A stretch of 64,000 bases of DNA from Roseibium sp. (lineage in GTDB: Bacteria > Pseudomonadota > Alphaproteobacteria > Rhizobiales > Stappiaceae). Location: NCBI GenBank assembly GCA_017643215.1, contig JAEPNV010000015.1, positions 61,162 to 125,161 of the forward strand, read 5' to 3'. The number at the start of each line of letters is the position of its first letter. Within the stretch, counting starts at the first letter, position 1. The notes beneath the pieces are model-generated. The model saw only the letters and a program-made list of their open reading frames with translations. It did no database searches and was not told the DNA's origin. Below, piece after piece: positions 1-9,527 of this stretch. A program made the translations under genes and the position numbers.

Positions 1-891
1 CAGACCGCCGATGATCGCCAGCACGATCTCATGCTTGGTGGCCACCGCAATCGCGCCGATCATGCCCCCAAGCGCGAGCGATCCGGTGTCACCCATGAAA
101 ATGGCGGCCGGCGGTGCGTTGAACCATAAGAACCCGAGCCCCGCGCCGATGACGGCGCCGGATATCACCGCCAATTCGCCGGTGCCCGGCACGTGGTGGA
201 TTTGCAGGTAGTCCGCAAAGACCGCGTTTCCAGACAGATAGGCGATCAGGGCGAAGGACGCGCAGGCAATCATCACCGGAACGATGGCCAAGCCGTCGAG
301 GCCGTCGGTCAGATTGACGGCATTACCGGCGCCAACCATGACAAAGGCGGCGAACGGAATGAAGAAGAGCCCCAGATTCAGCGTCAGGTCCTTCAGAAAC
401 GGAAACGCAATCGACGTGGAAAACGGCGGATTGTCGAGCACCGTCACCGCATAGGCGGCAAGCCCCGCGATCAGGAATTCAAGACCGAGCCGCGCCTTGC
501 CGCCAAATCCCTTGTGCGAGGATTTGGTGACCTTCAGATAGTCGTCATAAAACCCGATCAGCCCGAAGCCCAGTGTCACGCCGATAACGACCCACACATA
601 GGGATTGGACAGATCCGTCCATAAGAGGGCGGCGACCAGCGCGCCGGACAGGATCATCAGCCCGCCCATGGTGGGCGTGCCTTTTTTCGTCAGCAAGTGG
701 TTCTCAGGTCCGTCCGCCCGGATGGGCTGGCCGTGCCCCTGGCGCAGGCGCAGGCTGGAAATGATCTTGGGGCCGAACAAAAAGACAAAAAACAGCGCTG
801 TCATGATCGCGCCGCCGGTCCGGAAAGTGATGTACCGGAAAACGTTCAAGGCGGAAATCTGATTGGCGAATTCGCCAAGGTAGTAAAACAT
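1..891 (-). CDS. mraY: Phospho-N-acetylmuramoyl-pentapeptide-transferase, 3' end outside the window
   Basis: Integral membrane enzyme that moves phospho-MurNAc-pentapeptide from UDP to undecaprenyl phosphate, giving lipid I. The frame is open from the ATG at 891 to the window edge (297 codons; the family is about 360), so about 60 C-terminal residues are missing. Visible family motifs are the early [26 protein letters not shown] cytoplasmic segment, the DD pair in FYDDYLK, the [10 protein letters not shown] loop and [12 protein letters not shown], all part of the catalytic face. Several hydrophobic segments separate them. The gene starts 9 bases after murF, so it is in the same transcript. 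Identification is firm; only the end is unseen. Confidence 0.97.
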   Translation of the reverse strand, partial: MFYYLGEFANQISALNVFRYITFRTGGAIMTALFFVFLFGPKIISSLRLRQGHGQPIRADGPENHLLTKKGTPTMGGLMILSGALVAALLWTDLSNPYVWVVIGVTLGFGLIGFYDDYLKVTKSSHKGFGGKARLGLEFLIAGLAAYAVTVLDNPPFSTSIAFPFLKDLTLNLGLFFIPFAAFVMVGAGNAVNLTDGLDGLAIVPVMIACASFALIAYLSGNAVFADYLQIHHVPGTGELAVISGAVIGAGLGFLWFNAPPAAIFMGDTGSLALGGMIGAIAVATKHEIVLAIIGGL

Positions 892-900
892 GTTTTGTCC

Positions 901-2331
901 TCAGGCCGCCGCGCTGTCATCCACCGGCGGATATTCCGATTTCAGAGCCTCCACGAGCGGACCCATTTTCGTGCCAAGCGATCCTTTGACCATGATCACG
1001 TCGCCGGGGCGGGTATCCTCGATCAGGCGTTGCTTGAGCTCGGCCGCGTTTTCCGCGTATAGGGCGCGTTGCGGCGGCGGCACGAGCTGCCACAGAGCAT
1101 GCATGATCGGTCCGGCACAATAGACCGTGTCGACATTTGCCTTGGTCAGCGGCTCCAGCAGTCCGCCATGCAGCAGCGGCGCATCATCGCCCAGTTCCAG
1201 CATATCCCCCAGAACCGCGACACGCCGGCCCGGCCGGGCGACCGGCGCTTCGCCAAGAACGGCGAGCGCGGCCCGCATGGACGCCGGATTGGCGTTGTAA
1301 CTCTCATCGATCAGATCCGCATATCCGCCGGTCATCGACAGCCGGGTCACCTGTCCCCGCCCCTTGGGCGCGCTCATGTCCGCAAGCGCCAACCCGGCCA
1401 GCGCCAGGTCCGCGCCCAGATCGACGGCTGCGGTCAAGACGGCCAGACTGTTTGTCACGTGATGCTGTCCGGCCGCTCCGATCTTGTAGGTGATGTCCTG
1501 TCCGAGGATCTTCGCTTGAACACTGGATGAGCCCGGCTGGCGGGCGGACTTTTCCAGATAGGAATCCGCGCCCACGCCCTCCCCGAAGGTTTGAACCTGC
1601 GGCACGCCTGCGGCTTTTGCCAGAAACATCAGAAGGTCGAACTGTTTGTTGTCCCGGTTGAGGATCGCGACGCCGTCCGGTTCCAGCCCGTTGAAGATTT
1701 CCGCCTTGGCCTGGGCGATGTGTTCGACGGATTCGAAAAACTCAAGATGCACGGCCTGAACCGTGGTGATGATCGCCACATGCGGGCGCACCATCTTGAC
1801 CAGCGGCGTGATCTCGCCGGCGTGGTTCATGCCGATTTCAAAGACGCCAAATTCGGTGTCGGCCGGCATGCGGGCCAGGGTCAGCGGCACGCCCCAATGA
1901 TTGTTGAAGGACGCGGCCGATGCATGCACCTTGCCCGAAGGGCCGAGTGCAAGACGCAGGGCCTCCTTGGTGCCGGTCTTGCCGACCGAGCCGGTGACAG
2001 CCACGATCCGCGCATGGCTGCGGGCGCGGGCGGCGACGGCAAGGCGGCGGAGGGCGGACAGCGGATCGTCAACGACAAGATAACGGCCGTCATCTGGAAG
2101 GTCTGCGGCCCGGTCCGTGCCAACGACGGCGACCGCGGCGCCTTTGTCCAGCGCCTGCGCCACGAAATCATGTCCGTCGAACCGGTCGCCCTTGATGGCG
2201 AAGAACGCCTCGCCCGTTTCCAGTGTCCGGCTGTCGATCGAGATCCCGGTGATCGCTTCGGCAATCTCGCCCTTCGGCGTGCCGTTCGCGCCGGCGATGA
2301 AATCCGCTCGGCTCCACAGCGGTTCGCTCAT
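901..2331 (-). CDS. murF: UDP-N-acetylmuramoyl-tripeptide--D-alanyl-D-alanine ligase
   Basis: Cytoplasmic Mur ligase that adds D-Ala-D-Ala to UDP-MurNAc-tripeptide with ATP hydrolysis, making the pentapeptide used by the next gene product MraY. 476 residues, normal for the family. It has the three Mur-ligase domains in order: an N-terminal UDP-binding part (ISIDSRTLETGEAFFAIKGDRFDGH), the central ATPase with a P-loop (VTGSVGKTGTKE, about residue 115), and the C-terminal domain with DESYNANPASM and LGDMLELG. The start codon overlaps the murE stop as ATGA, so the two are translationally coupled. Nothing is unusual in it. Confidence 0.97.
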   Translation of the reverse strand: MSEPLWSRADFIAGANGTPKGEIAEAITGISIDSRTLETGEAFFAIKGDRFDGHDFVAQALDKGAAVAVVGTDRAADLPDDGRYLVVDDPLSALRRLAVAARARSHARIVAVTGSVGKTGTKEALRLALGPSGKVHASAASFNNHWGVPLTLARMPADTEFGVFEIGMNHAGEITPLVKMVRPHVAIITTVQAVHLEFFESVEHIAQAKAEIFNGLEPDGVAILNRDNKQFDLLMFLAKAAGVPQVQTFGEGVGADSYLEKSARQPGSSSVQAKILGQDITYKIGAAGQHHVTNSLAVLTAAVDLGADLALAGLALADMSAPKGRGQVTRLSMTGGYADLIDESYNANPASMRAALAVLGEAPVARPGRRVAVLGDMLELGDDAPLLHGGLLEPLTKANVDTVYCAGPIMHALWQLVPPPQRALYAENAAELKQRLIEDTRPGDVIMVKGSLGTKMGPLVEALKSEYPPVDDSAAA

Positions 2332-3797
2332 TCCTCGTCTCCCATGGCCAGAGCCCGGCTCACGGCATCGTGATCCGAAAAGTCCAGCACCGTGTTGCCG
2401 ACAATCTGGCCCGTTTCATGACCTTTTCCGGCCACACACAGAATGTCTCCCTGATCGAGACGCCGGATTCCCTCGCAAATGGCGTCCAGCCGGTCGCCAA
2501 TTTCAAGCGCGCCCGGCGCGCCTTCAAGGACGGCCTTCCGGATCGCCGCAGGGTTTTCCGACCTCGGATTGTCGTCGGTGACAATGACCAGATCGGCCCG
2601 CTCATGGGCCGCTTTGCCCATGAGCGGGCGCTTACCGGGATCCCGGTCACCACCCGCGCCAATCACCACGGACAGGCGTCCCTTCACAAATGGGCGCAGC
2701 GCGGCAAGCGCGTTGTCCAGGGCGTCCGGCTTGTGCGCATAGTCGATATAGACCGTGCCGCCCCGCTTTGACCGGCCGGCGAATTCCAACCGCCCCGGCG
2801 CGCCTTTGAGATTTTCCAATGCCCGAAGCACCTGGCCGGTCTCAAGTCCGGCAGCGATCGCAAGGCCGGCCGAAATCAGGGCGTTGGACACCTGAAACCG
2901 CCCGATCAGCGGCAGAACAACTTTATAATCTCCGCGCGCCGTATGAATGGTGAGCTGTTGCCCGTGATCGACAGGCGTCAAACCGGTCAGTTTCAGATCC
3001 TGGCCGGCTTCTCCAACGGTCAGGATCTGATGGCCCCGGTCCCTGGCCGCCTCCAGAACACGATCCGCGTATCTGGTGCCCGGATCGACAACCACCGTCC
3101 CGCCCGCCGGCAAGAGGTCCTTGAACAGGCGCAGTTTCGCCTGAAGGTAATCCTCCATGGTGGCGTGGTAGTCCATGTGATCGCGGCCCAGATTGGTGAA
3201 CCCGGCCGCGGTCAGACGAATGCCGTCAAGCCGGCGCTGATCCAGACCGTGGCTGGAGGCTTCGAGCGCGGCATGCGTGACGCCGGTGCCGGCAAGACGC
3301 GCCAATTCACCGTGCAGCGCCACCGGATCCGGCGTAGTCAGGCCGCCATAGGTCTGACCGCCCTGCGTGACGGTGCCGATCGTTCCAAGGCTCGCGGCCC
3401 GGTGGCCCGCGGCCTCAAAAATCTGCCGGACAAAATGCGCGACGGACGTCTTGCCGCTGGTTCCCGTCACGGCGACGACGATGTCCGGCTGTTTTCCATA
3501 AAACCGCGCGGCCATGAGCGCGAAATCGTGCCGCGGATCGGGACTGGCGAGAACGGCGACATGCTCCGGCAGATCCCGCCGCAACTGCCCGGCGGCCTCG
3601 CCCGCGCACAACACGGCGACGGCGCCCGCGGCCACCGCCTGTGGCGCATACCGTGCACCATCAGCCTGTGCGCCCTTCAAGGCTGCAAACAAAAATCCCG
3701 TCGCCGCGGTCCGGCTGTCAGCCGTCAGGCCCGCGATATCCAGACTGGCCGCCGCCTCGGGCACATGGAGCCCGGCAGCAAGGGTGGTCAGTCGCAT
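2328..3797 (-). CDS. murE: UDP-N-acetylmuramoyl-L-alanyl-D-glutamate--2,6-diaminopimelate ligase
   Basis: Adds the third residue of the peptidoglycan stem peptide. The P-loop is VTGTSGKTS (about residues 110-118) and the motif DDNPRSENP near the C-terminus is the form associated with meso-diaminopimelate rather than lysine. 489 residues from the start chosen here (MRLTTLAAGL), which matches the usual MurE N-terminus. The frame stays open 25 codons further to an ATG at 3872, 16 bases after the ftsI stop; neither start has a convincing ribosome binding site, so the longer form is possible. The gene overlaps murF by the ATGA arrangement. Confidence 0.95.
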   Translation of the reverse strand: MRLTTLAAGLHVPEAAASLDIAGLTADSRTAATGFLFAALKGAQADGARYAPQAVAAGAVAVLCAGEAAGQLRRDLPEHVAVLASPDPRHDFALMAARFYGKQPDIVVAVTGTSGKTSVAHFVRQIFEAAGHRAASLGTIGTVTQGGQTYGGLTTPDPVALHGELARLAGTGVTHAALEASSHGLDQRRLDGIRLTAAGFTNLGRDHMDYHATMEDYLQAKLRLFKDLLPAGGTVVVDPGTRYADRVLEAARDRGHQILTVGEAGQDLKLTGLTPVDHGQQLTIHTARGDYKVVLPLIGRFQVSNALISAGLAIAAGLETGQVLRALENLKGAPGRLEFAGRSKRGGTVYIDYAHKPDALDNALAALRPFVKGRLSVVIGAGGDRDPGKRPLMGKAAHERADLVIVTDDNPRSENPAAIRKAVLEGAPGALEIGDRLDAICEGIRRLDQGDILCVAGKGHETGQIVGNTVLDFSDHDAVSRALAMGDEE

Positions 3798-3888
3798 CGT
3801 CCGTTGTCGTCCCGTTTGTGCGTCGTCCTGCGGTGGATGAGAGCTGGATTGCGGCTGCGACCCCGCCAGCATCTCCCGCCATGCGTCC

Positions 3889-5601
3889 TTAATAAGCTAT
3901 TTCGATGGTCTCTTCCCCCTCGCCAAAGCGCGGCATCACGCCGAGCATCGGCGCCGCGCGGCGGACAATTGCCCCGACCGTCGGCGCCGTGTTGAGGCCG
4001 GCGGTCGCGCCAATGCCCTCGCGTTCCGGCTTCGGTTCATCAAGAACAACCAAAACAACATAGCGTGGATCATCCATGGGAAAGGCGGACAAGAAGGTGT
4101 TCCGCCGCTTGTTCGACACGTAGCGGCCGTTCTCGATTTTCTCAGCCGTTCCGGTTTTGCCGCCGACCATGTAGCCCGGCACATCGGCCCGCCGGCCCGA
4201 GCCGGACAGGACATTCAATCTGAACAAATACCGCATGACGCGGCTGATCTCCGGTGAAACGACATTTTTTTCAAGCGCTTGAACCTCCTGGGCCGAGCGC
4301 GGCAGAAAGGTCGGTGGAATGAGACGTCCACCATTGACCATGGCGGCGGCGGCCACCGCCGTTTGCATCGGGGTTACCGAAAGCCCGTGTCCGAACGAGA
4401 TGGTCATCGCGGCCAGTTCGTTCCATTTGGGTGGCAGGAGCGGGGCTGCGTTTTCCGGCAGTTCTGTGATCAGGCGCGAGGTGAGACCGATGCGGGTCAG
4501 GAATTCCTGCTGCTGCGGCACGCCGGCGGCAAGCATCATCCGGGCGGTGCCGATATTGGAGGAGTAGATGAAGATTTCGGGCACGGAAAGAATGCGATTT
4601 TTTCCGTGGAAATCCGAAATCGTCCGGCCCGCGGCGCGGATTGGGCGGGTCGCATCGAAGCTGTCATTGACTGAAACCCGCCCCGAATCGAGGGCCATGG
4701 CGGTGGTGAACGCTTTGAACACGGAGCCCATTTCAAAGACACCGCCGGTCGCCCGGTTCAGCCGGTCCGTGTCCAGCGCCTGCGACCGGTCATTGGGATC
4801 GTAGTCCGGCAGCGACGACATGGCGACGACCTCGCCGGTCTTTGCGTCAAGCACGATGCCGACGGCCGCGATCGCCCGGTAGCGTTCCATCGCCTTGACG
4901 AGTTCATCGCGCACCACATGCTGGACCCGGAGATCCATTGACAGCTTGACGGCCGCCATCGACCGGTCGGCGGTGAAGCCGAGCGACTGCAGATCGGCAA
5001 GCCAGGCCCGGTCAATGTGCTTTTCGATCCCGGTCAGGCCCTGATTGTCGACATTCACCGATCCGACAATGTGGCCGGCCGTGGGCCCGCCTGGATAAAA
5101 CCTCTGGTTTTCGGACAGGAAGCCGACGCCCGGCAGTCCAAGATTGTGGACTTCTTCCGCCTGTTCCGGTGACAATTCCCGTTTCAGCCAAACGAACCCG
5201 GCGCCGCTTTCGAGCCGCCGTCTGACGACTTTGGCGTCAAGGTCGGGCAACGCCCTTGTCAGGCCGTCCAACGCCTCGTCGACATCCAGAATCCGGCGCG
5301 GTTCGGCATAAAGCGACGCGGTCTTGATGTCTGTTGCCAGGATCTCGCCGTTCCGGTCGACAAGATCAGGCCGGGACGCGGCAATCGCATCCTGGGCAGA
5401 AATCCAGGCTGAGGACGGGGCTTCCTCCATTTGCGCGAGGTACACGAGCCGCCCGCCGATCAACAGATAAACCGCCGCGAACGCGGCCATGGCGAGATTG
5501 ACCCGCGCCTTGACCCGGCTCGACGAGACCGACCCGGAGACCGGGCGCGGACGCGGCCGGCGGATTTGAAGAAAGGACGTATTTTCCTCGATCGTGGTCA
5601 T
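3889..5601 (-). CDS. ftsI: Peptidoglycan D,D-transpeptidase (penicillin-binding protein 3)
   Basis: Septal cross-linking enzyme of the divisome. 570 residues from the ATG at 5601, which lies 7 bases after the ftsL stop; the frame is open further upstream but that part overlaps ftsL and reads as non-protein. Order of parts: a short cytoplasmic tail rich in Arg/Pro, one membrane anchor at about 35-55, the dimerisation/pedestal domain, then the transpeptidase with S293-x-x-K296 (SVFK), S347-S-N, and K482-T-G. These are the three catalytic motifs of class B PBPs. Part of the dcw operon between ftsL and murE. Confidence 0.96.
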   Translation of the reverse strand: MTTIEENTSFLQIRRPRPRPVSGSVSSSRVKARVNLAMAAFAAVYLLIGGRLVYLAQMEEAPSSAWISAQDAIAASRPDLVDRNGEILATDIKTASLYAEPRRILDVDEALDGLTRALPDLDAKVVRRRLESGAGFVWLKRELSPEQAEEVHNLGLPGVGFLSENQRFYPGGPTAGHIVGSVNVDNQGLTGIEKHIDRAWLADLQSLGFTADRSMAAVKLSMDLRVQHVVRDELVKAMERYRAIAAVGIVLDAKTGEVVAMSSLPDYDPNDRSQALDTDRLNRATGGVFEMGSVFKAFTTAMALDSGRVSVNDSFDATRPIRAAGRTISDFHGKNRILSVPEIFIYSSNIGTARMMLAAGVPQQQEFLTRIGLTSRLITELPENAAPLLPPKWNELAAMTISFGHGLSVTPMQTAVAAAAMVNGGRLIPPTFLPRSAQEVQALEKNVVSPEISRVMRYLFRLNVLSGSGRRADVPGYMVGGKTGTAEKIENGRYVSNKRRNTFLSAFPMDDPRYVVLVVLDEPKPEREGIGATAGLNTAPTVGAIVRRAAPMLGVMPRFGEGEETIEIAY

Positions 5602-5608
5602 GGCGCGC

Positions 5609-5965
5609 TCACCGAACCACCGTCGACGAGCCGGCATATCCACCCATGGGATCGGGACTTCCGATCGGCTCCAGCATGACCGGGCGGGCCGGCAGGTCCT
5701 CGGCCGCGACGATTTGGGTGACCTCCAGCGGAGACAGCTCAAGATAGGCGTTGTAGCGCTCGACAAGCCGTTGCAACCGGTCCGGCTGGTTCAGCATGCT
5801 CCATTCGGCGCGCAGATGCCGGATCGCCTCGCGCTCGGCTTCGATCTCCCGCTGCAGTTCGGCGACGCGCGACGCGGATTTTTCCGCCGCAAGCTTCATG
5901 TCGTAAACGGTCGCCGCGCCGATGACGACGGCGAGAACAAAAAGAAGATTGAGTGTGCGCACCAT
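5609..5965 (-). CDS. ftsL: Cell division protein FtsL
   Basis: Small bitopic divisome protein that works with FtsB and FtsQ and activates FtsW-FtsI. 118 residues: one N-terminal membrane segment (LNLLFVLAVVIGAATVYDMKL) and then a heptad-like coiled coil (SASRVAELQREIEAEREAIRHLRAEW) followed by the LNQPDRLQRLVERY segment typical of alphaproteobacterial FtsL. Position between rsmH and ftsI supports the call, since the sequence itself is poorly conserved in this family. The start is 2 bases after the rsmH stop. Confidence 0.92.
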   Translation of the reverse strand: MVRTLNLLFVLAVVIGAATVYDMKLAAEKSASRVAELQREIEAEREAIRHLRAEWSMLNQPDRLQRLVERYNAYLELSPLEVTQIVAAEDLPARPVMLEPIGSPDPMGGYAGSSTVVR

Positions 5966-5967
5966 GC

Positions 5968-7008
5968 TTAGCCCCCAAGCCCCTTGTAAACCGCCAAACG
6001 CGGCACGCCGGCCGCGTGAATGTCGAGTTCCCGCGCGGGGGCATCGGTTCGCCGCCCCGCCCGCAGCCGTGCGGACCGCGCGCGCGGGTTCTGAGCTGTC
6101 TCGGCCGCATTCGCCTCGACGGCCTTACGCGTTAAAAGCTCGAATGTCGCGGGCGGAACGTCCTGCTCCGGCATGTGCCGGGATCCGCCGCCGCGCGTCC
6201 GGCTGCGGTCGGCCAGGAACCGTTTGACGATCCGGTCTTCCAGGCTGTGAAAGCTGACCACAACGAGCCGGCCACCGGGTTTCAGGATGTGCTCGGCCGC
6301 CGACAAGGCCTGAGCGGCCTGGTGCAATTCGCCGTTGACGTAAATCCTGAGCGCTTGGAAGGTCCGGGTGGCCGGATGAATCTGGGCCTTTTTCGGCGAC
6401 CGCCCCAGCACGTTTTCAATCAGGGCCGCCAACTCGCCCGTCCGGGTGAGATGTTGCTCCTTGCGCGCCCGATCGATGGCGTGGGCGACGGCGGTTGCCC
6501 GCTTTTCCTCACCCAAAACACCGATGATGCGGATCAGATCCTTGACCGGCAGATCATTCACAACATCCGCAGCAGACGGCCCCGCCTGTTCCATGCGCAT
6601 GTCGAGCGGACCGTCGCGCAGGAAGGAAAATCCGCGTTCGGCCTGGTCGAGCTGCATCGACGAGACGCCGAGATCCAGAACGACACCATCGACGGTGTCA
6701 AAGCCGGCGCTTCGGGCGTGACCATCCAGATCCTTGAACTGGCCTGAAACGAGGGTCATTCGCCCGCCGGCTTCTTTCGCCAGCGTCTCTCCGGCGACAA
6801 TGGCATCCGGATCACGGTCGATCGCAACGACGATCGCGTCCTTGTCCAGGATCGCCCGGGAATAGCCGCCCGCTCCGAAGGTTCCGTCGACGATCACCTC
6901 GCCCGGCTGTGGGGAAAGATGATGCATCACCTGATCGAGGAGAACCGGCACGTGACGCTCAGGTCCGCCAACACCGGAAGCCGCGCTTTCAGTGCCATGC
7001 GCCATCAT
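5968..7008 (-). CDS. rsmH: 16S rRNA (cytosine(1402)-N(4))-methyltransferase
   Basis: SAM-dependent enzyme that methylates N4 of C1402 in the decoding centre of 16S rRNA; formerly MraW. 346 residues, family-typical. Motifs seen: HVPVLLDQV near the N-terminus, the SAM-binding VDGTFGAGGYSRAIL, LDLGVSSMQLDQAERGFSF, and VVSFHSLEDRIVKRF near the C-terminus. The ATG at 7008 overlaps the mraZ stop (ATGA), so the pair is coupled. A second Met follows directly and could also be used. Confidence 0.97.
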   Translation of the reverse strand: MMAHGTESAASGVGGPERHVPVLLDQVMHHLSPQPGEVIVDGTFGAGGYSRAILDKDAIVVAIDRDPDAIVAGETLAKEAGGRMTLVSGQFKDLDGHARSAGFDTVDGVVLDLGVSSMQLDQAERGFSFLRDGPLDMRMEQAGPSAADVVNDLPVKDLIRIIGVLGEEKRATAVAHAIDRARKEQHLTRTGELAALIENVLGRSPKKAQIHPATRTFQALRIYVNGELHQAAQALSAAEHILKPGGRLVVVSFHSLEDRIVKRFLADRSRTRGGGSRHMPEQDVPPATFELLTRKAVEANAAETAQNPRARSARLRAGRRTDAPARELDIHAAGVPRLAVYKGLGG

Positions 7009-7475
7009 GCCGATCCTCCCGCCAGGGGTGCCGGCGCCGTCTGGCCCGACAACATGGCGAGCGCTCGCCGTTGGGCCTCTGCGCGGTGCTCGCGGAATTT
7101 TTCCGGCTCCCAGATCTGAAACTTGTAGCCAAGCCCGGCGAAGGTGACCTGATCGCTGACGCCCGTGTGCTCCCTGACCATCTCCGAAATCACGATGCGT
7201 CCGTCCCCGTCGACTTTTGGCGTCTCACTGGCACCAAACAGGGCGACGGCCAGCGCATCATGATCCGGCGACAGTTTGGAAAACGCATCGAGACGGGTCT
7301 GGATTTCGGTCAAAAGGGCATTTCCGCCGGCATCGACGGCAGGACAATGGGGAGACGCAATGGCATAAAGACCGTCATAGCCGTCCTTCGCCAGCACCGA
7401 GCGGAAGGGCGCTGGGATCGACACGCGACCCTTGGCGTCCAGCCGGTTGGTGAAGTGCGAAACGAAGCCGGCCAT
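7005..7475 (-). CDS. mraZ: Transcriptional regulator and nucleoid-associated protein MraZ
   Basis: First gene of the dcw cluster. MraZ is a ring-forming DNA-binding protein that represses its own operon in E. coli. 156 residues with the two AbrB-like half domains, each carrying the DxxxR signature: DAKGRVSIP near the N-terminus and DGDGRIVI in the second half. The purine-rich AAGGGG just before the ATG is a fair ribosome binding site. The probable operator is the TGGG box array at 7626-7680, about 150-205 bases upstream. Confidence 0.95.
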   Translation of the reverse strand: MAGFVSHFTNRLDAKGRVSIPAPFRSVLAKDGYDGLYAIASPHCPAVDAGGNALLTEIQTRLDAFSKLSPDHDALAVALFGASETPKVDGDGRIVISEMVREHTGVSDQVTFAGLGYKFQIWEPEKFREHRAEAQRRALAMLSGQTAPAPLAGGSA

Positions 7476-7892
7476 AAATCCCCTTCAAACGGGTCTTACC
7501 CCCCGCTCTTGCCCCTGACGACAATCCAAAACACGCGCCGAAACATGCATTGGGCCGTCGCCCGGCCGGGCAGCCTCACCTTGGGGCTTCCCCGCCGATG
7601 GCCTGATCCAGCCAGCGTCATGTTTTGGGCATTTATGGGATACCATGGGAAAACATGGGCGGTCAATGGAATCCAATGGCCGATCTGCCCGGGAACCCTC
7701 GAAAAGTCCCGTTCCCCTGACTGTGCGGAATTAAGCTTAAGAAAGACTTGACAGATGGAGGGAATCGAAGTCAGCGCGCTTTAAGCCCCTTATGCCTTGG
7801 CGACCGGACGGATGGGCCGGATGGGCCTATCTCGATTGGCCGGGAGGTCTGGCATTGCTCGGCCAACCATTTGTTGGTGCGGCCTCAGCCTC
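7476..7892. other. Intergenic region upstream of mraZ
   Basis: 417 bases between the stop of the AraC-type gene and the mraZ start. No protein-coding gene is evident. It holds the periodic TGGG array described separately and must contain the dcw promoter, but no convincing -35/-10 pair could be assigned by eye. The long distance between the boxes and the mraZ start implies a leader of well over 100 bases if the promoter lies beside the boxes. Confidence 0.6.
7626..7680 (+). promoter_or_regulatory. MraZ-box array: TGGGN direct repeats at 10-bp period
   Basis: On the plus strand TGGGC, TGGGA, TGGGA and TGGGC begin at 7626, 7636, 7646 and 7656, each separated by exactly five bases, followed in the same register by ATGGA (7666) and ATGGC (7676). 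E. coli MraZ is known to bind TGGGN repeats spaced by 5 nt upstream of mraZ. Here the boxes read on the strand opposite to mraZ transcription and lie unusually far upstream. The match of motif, spacing and location makes an MraZ operator very likely. Confidence 0.85.
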
Positions 7893-8891
7893 TCATTTGA
7901 ACCGCGTCTTTCGCGCCGTTTCCCGCGGGCTTTCCCCGAACCGGGCCCTGTAAGCGCCGCAAAACCGGCCGAAATGGGCGTGTCCGGACAGGTCGGCGAC
8001 CTCGCCGATCGGCAGATGGCCGGCCTCTGTCAGCAGCAAATGCCGGGCATAGGCCAAACGGGTGCCCTGCAAATACGAGATGGGCGACTGGCCGAGCTCG
8101 CGTTTGAACACAATCTGCAGGTTTCGCGGCGTCGTTCCGGCCGCTTTGGCAATATCCCAGAGCGACAACGGCTCGGCGAACCGGTTGTGGACAAGCGTTA
8201 ACGCGCGGCGAAGAACGGCCGGCGCCGACAGGCTCCTGGGCTGTTCGAGCAGCGCGGACACGGTGTTGGGCTGCGCGGCAAGCAGATCTGCCACAAGGCA
8301 TTCTTCGATATGGCGCAGGTTCACGCCGTCATGCCCGAAGCCTTCGCCGGCCTCGGCGGCGCGCGCAAGAGCGCGCACCCATCGCACCCATGTTCGGGCC
8401 GCCGGCCGCTCCTGGGTCATCCCGGTTTCAAAGCGCAAGCCTGACAGATTGTCGAGGCCGGTCAGTTCGCGCGCAGCCTCAAGCAGATAGGTGCGATCGA
8501 TTTGCACCAGCAACTGCTCGCATCCCGCATGCCAGCGCATATGGGTTGCCAGGTCCGGATTGAGCACGCTTGCAACGGTGGGGCTGGACGTGACCTCGGA
8601 TCGGCCATTGCGGATCAACGCCTCCCCCTTCAACGGAATTTGGATCAGGAAAAAATCGGTCAGTTCACCCGGATCGATCACCACATCAGCGCCGTAGCGA
8701 AGATAGTTGAGCGACATGTGGCAACCCGGCACCCGGTTCTGGCAGGCGTCGAACCGGTCACGGCTGTTCGTCCGCTGGAGCCGGTGGCTGCAAAAATGGC
8801 GCCCGACGATATCCCGTGCCTCATCGAGATCCCGTGTTTCAAAACTCCGGAACCGATCGAGCGGGGACCGCTGTGCGTCAACCATGGCCAT
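7893..8891 (-). CDS. AraC family transcriptional regulator
   Basis: 332 residues. The first two thirds form an AraC-binding-like effector domain (FRSFETRDLDEARDIVGRHF start, as in the AndR/FeaR-like group) and the last 100 residues carry two helix-turn-helix motifs, including LSLWDIAKAAGTTPRNLQIVFKR-type and HFGRFCGAYRARFGESPRE. It is transcribed away from the cupin-monooxygenase pair with a 159-base shared promoter region, the usual arrangement for an activator of the neighbouring genes. The ligand is not evident. A start at the third codon (ATG at 8885) is also possible. Confidence 0.9.
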   Translation of the reverse strand: MAMVDAQRSPLDRFRSFETRDLDEARDIVGRHFCSHRLQRTNSRDRFDACQNRVPGCHMSLNYLRYGADVVIDPGELTDFFLIQIPLKGEALIRNGRSEVTSSPTVASVLNPDLATHMRWHAGCEQLLVQIDRTYLLEAARELTGLDNLSGLRFETGMTQERPAARTWVRWVRALARAAEAGEGFGHDGVNLRHIEECLVADLLAAQPNTVSALLEQPRSLSAPAVLRRALTLVHNRFAEPLSLWDIAKAAGTTPRNLQIVFKRELGQSPISYLQGTRLAYARHLLLTEAGHLPIGEVADLSGHAHFGRFCGAYRARFGESPRETARKTRFK

Positions 8892-9050
8892 GGATGAAAT
8901 CGTAAATCCAGCTGCCCGTATTCACAAGGATGCAAGCCTGTGCACCGCGTCCGATCGCCGCCCCGGGACAGGAAATTTCGCAATCTGGATAAAACGCGGC
9001 GGCCGGCGCGAGTAGGCTGGAGCGATCACGCCAACCACAGGGGATCCACC

Positions 9051-9497
9051 ATGCACAATGGCGCAGGGATTACACCGTCCGGGTCGGGCCTCGATGCGAT
9101 CAGCTGGAATGTCGTCGGCCACACCTATACACCCAAGCTGCTCAGCACCAACGCCTTTCTCTGGCATGCCGCCATCCCGGCGGACACATTTGTCCCACCG
9201 CACATCCATCCAACGCAGGACGAGTGGATCGTCATGCTCGACGGCGCATTGGAGGTGGAGTTTGGCGAAAACGTTCACAAGGCCGGACCCGGCGATACGA
9301 TCCGCATGCCGATGGGCGAAGCACACGCGATTTTCAACCGCTCCGGACAACCGGCCACCTGCGTCTTTGGCGTCGCGCCGGCCCGCAAGCTGTTTGATTT
9401 GTTCATTGCCCTTGACGGGGTGACAGACCCGGCCGAACTGGTTCGGCTGTCCGCGTTGCACGAGGTCGACTTCCTGCCGCCACCGGATCAGGCGTAA
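9051..9497 (+). CDS. Cupin domain protein
   Basis: 148-residue single-domain cupin. The first metal-binding motif is visible as HIHPTQDEWIVMLDGALEVEFGE (His-x-His plus Glu) and the second as GDTIRMPMGEAHAIFN with a His, so a divalent metal site is expected. The ATG at 9051 was chosen because conserved sequence begins after it; the frame upstream to 8940 lies in the promoter. The monooxygenase gene follows 30 bases downstream on the same strand, so they form a pair, probably controlled by the divergent AraC-type gene. Whether it acts as a dioxygenase, isomerase or sensor cannot be told from the sequence. Confidence 0.85.
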   Translation: MHNGAGITPSGSGLDAISWNVVGHTYTPKLLSTNAFLWHAAIPADTFVPPHIHPTQDEWIVMLDGALEVEFGENVHKAGPGDTIRMPMGEAHAIFNRSGQPATCVFGVAPARKLFDLFIALDGVTDPAELVRLSALHEVDFLPPPDQA

Positions 9498-9527
9498 AGG
9501 ATCAGACAAAGCGAAGGAACATTCGCC

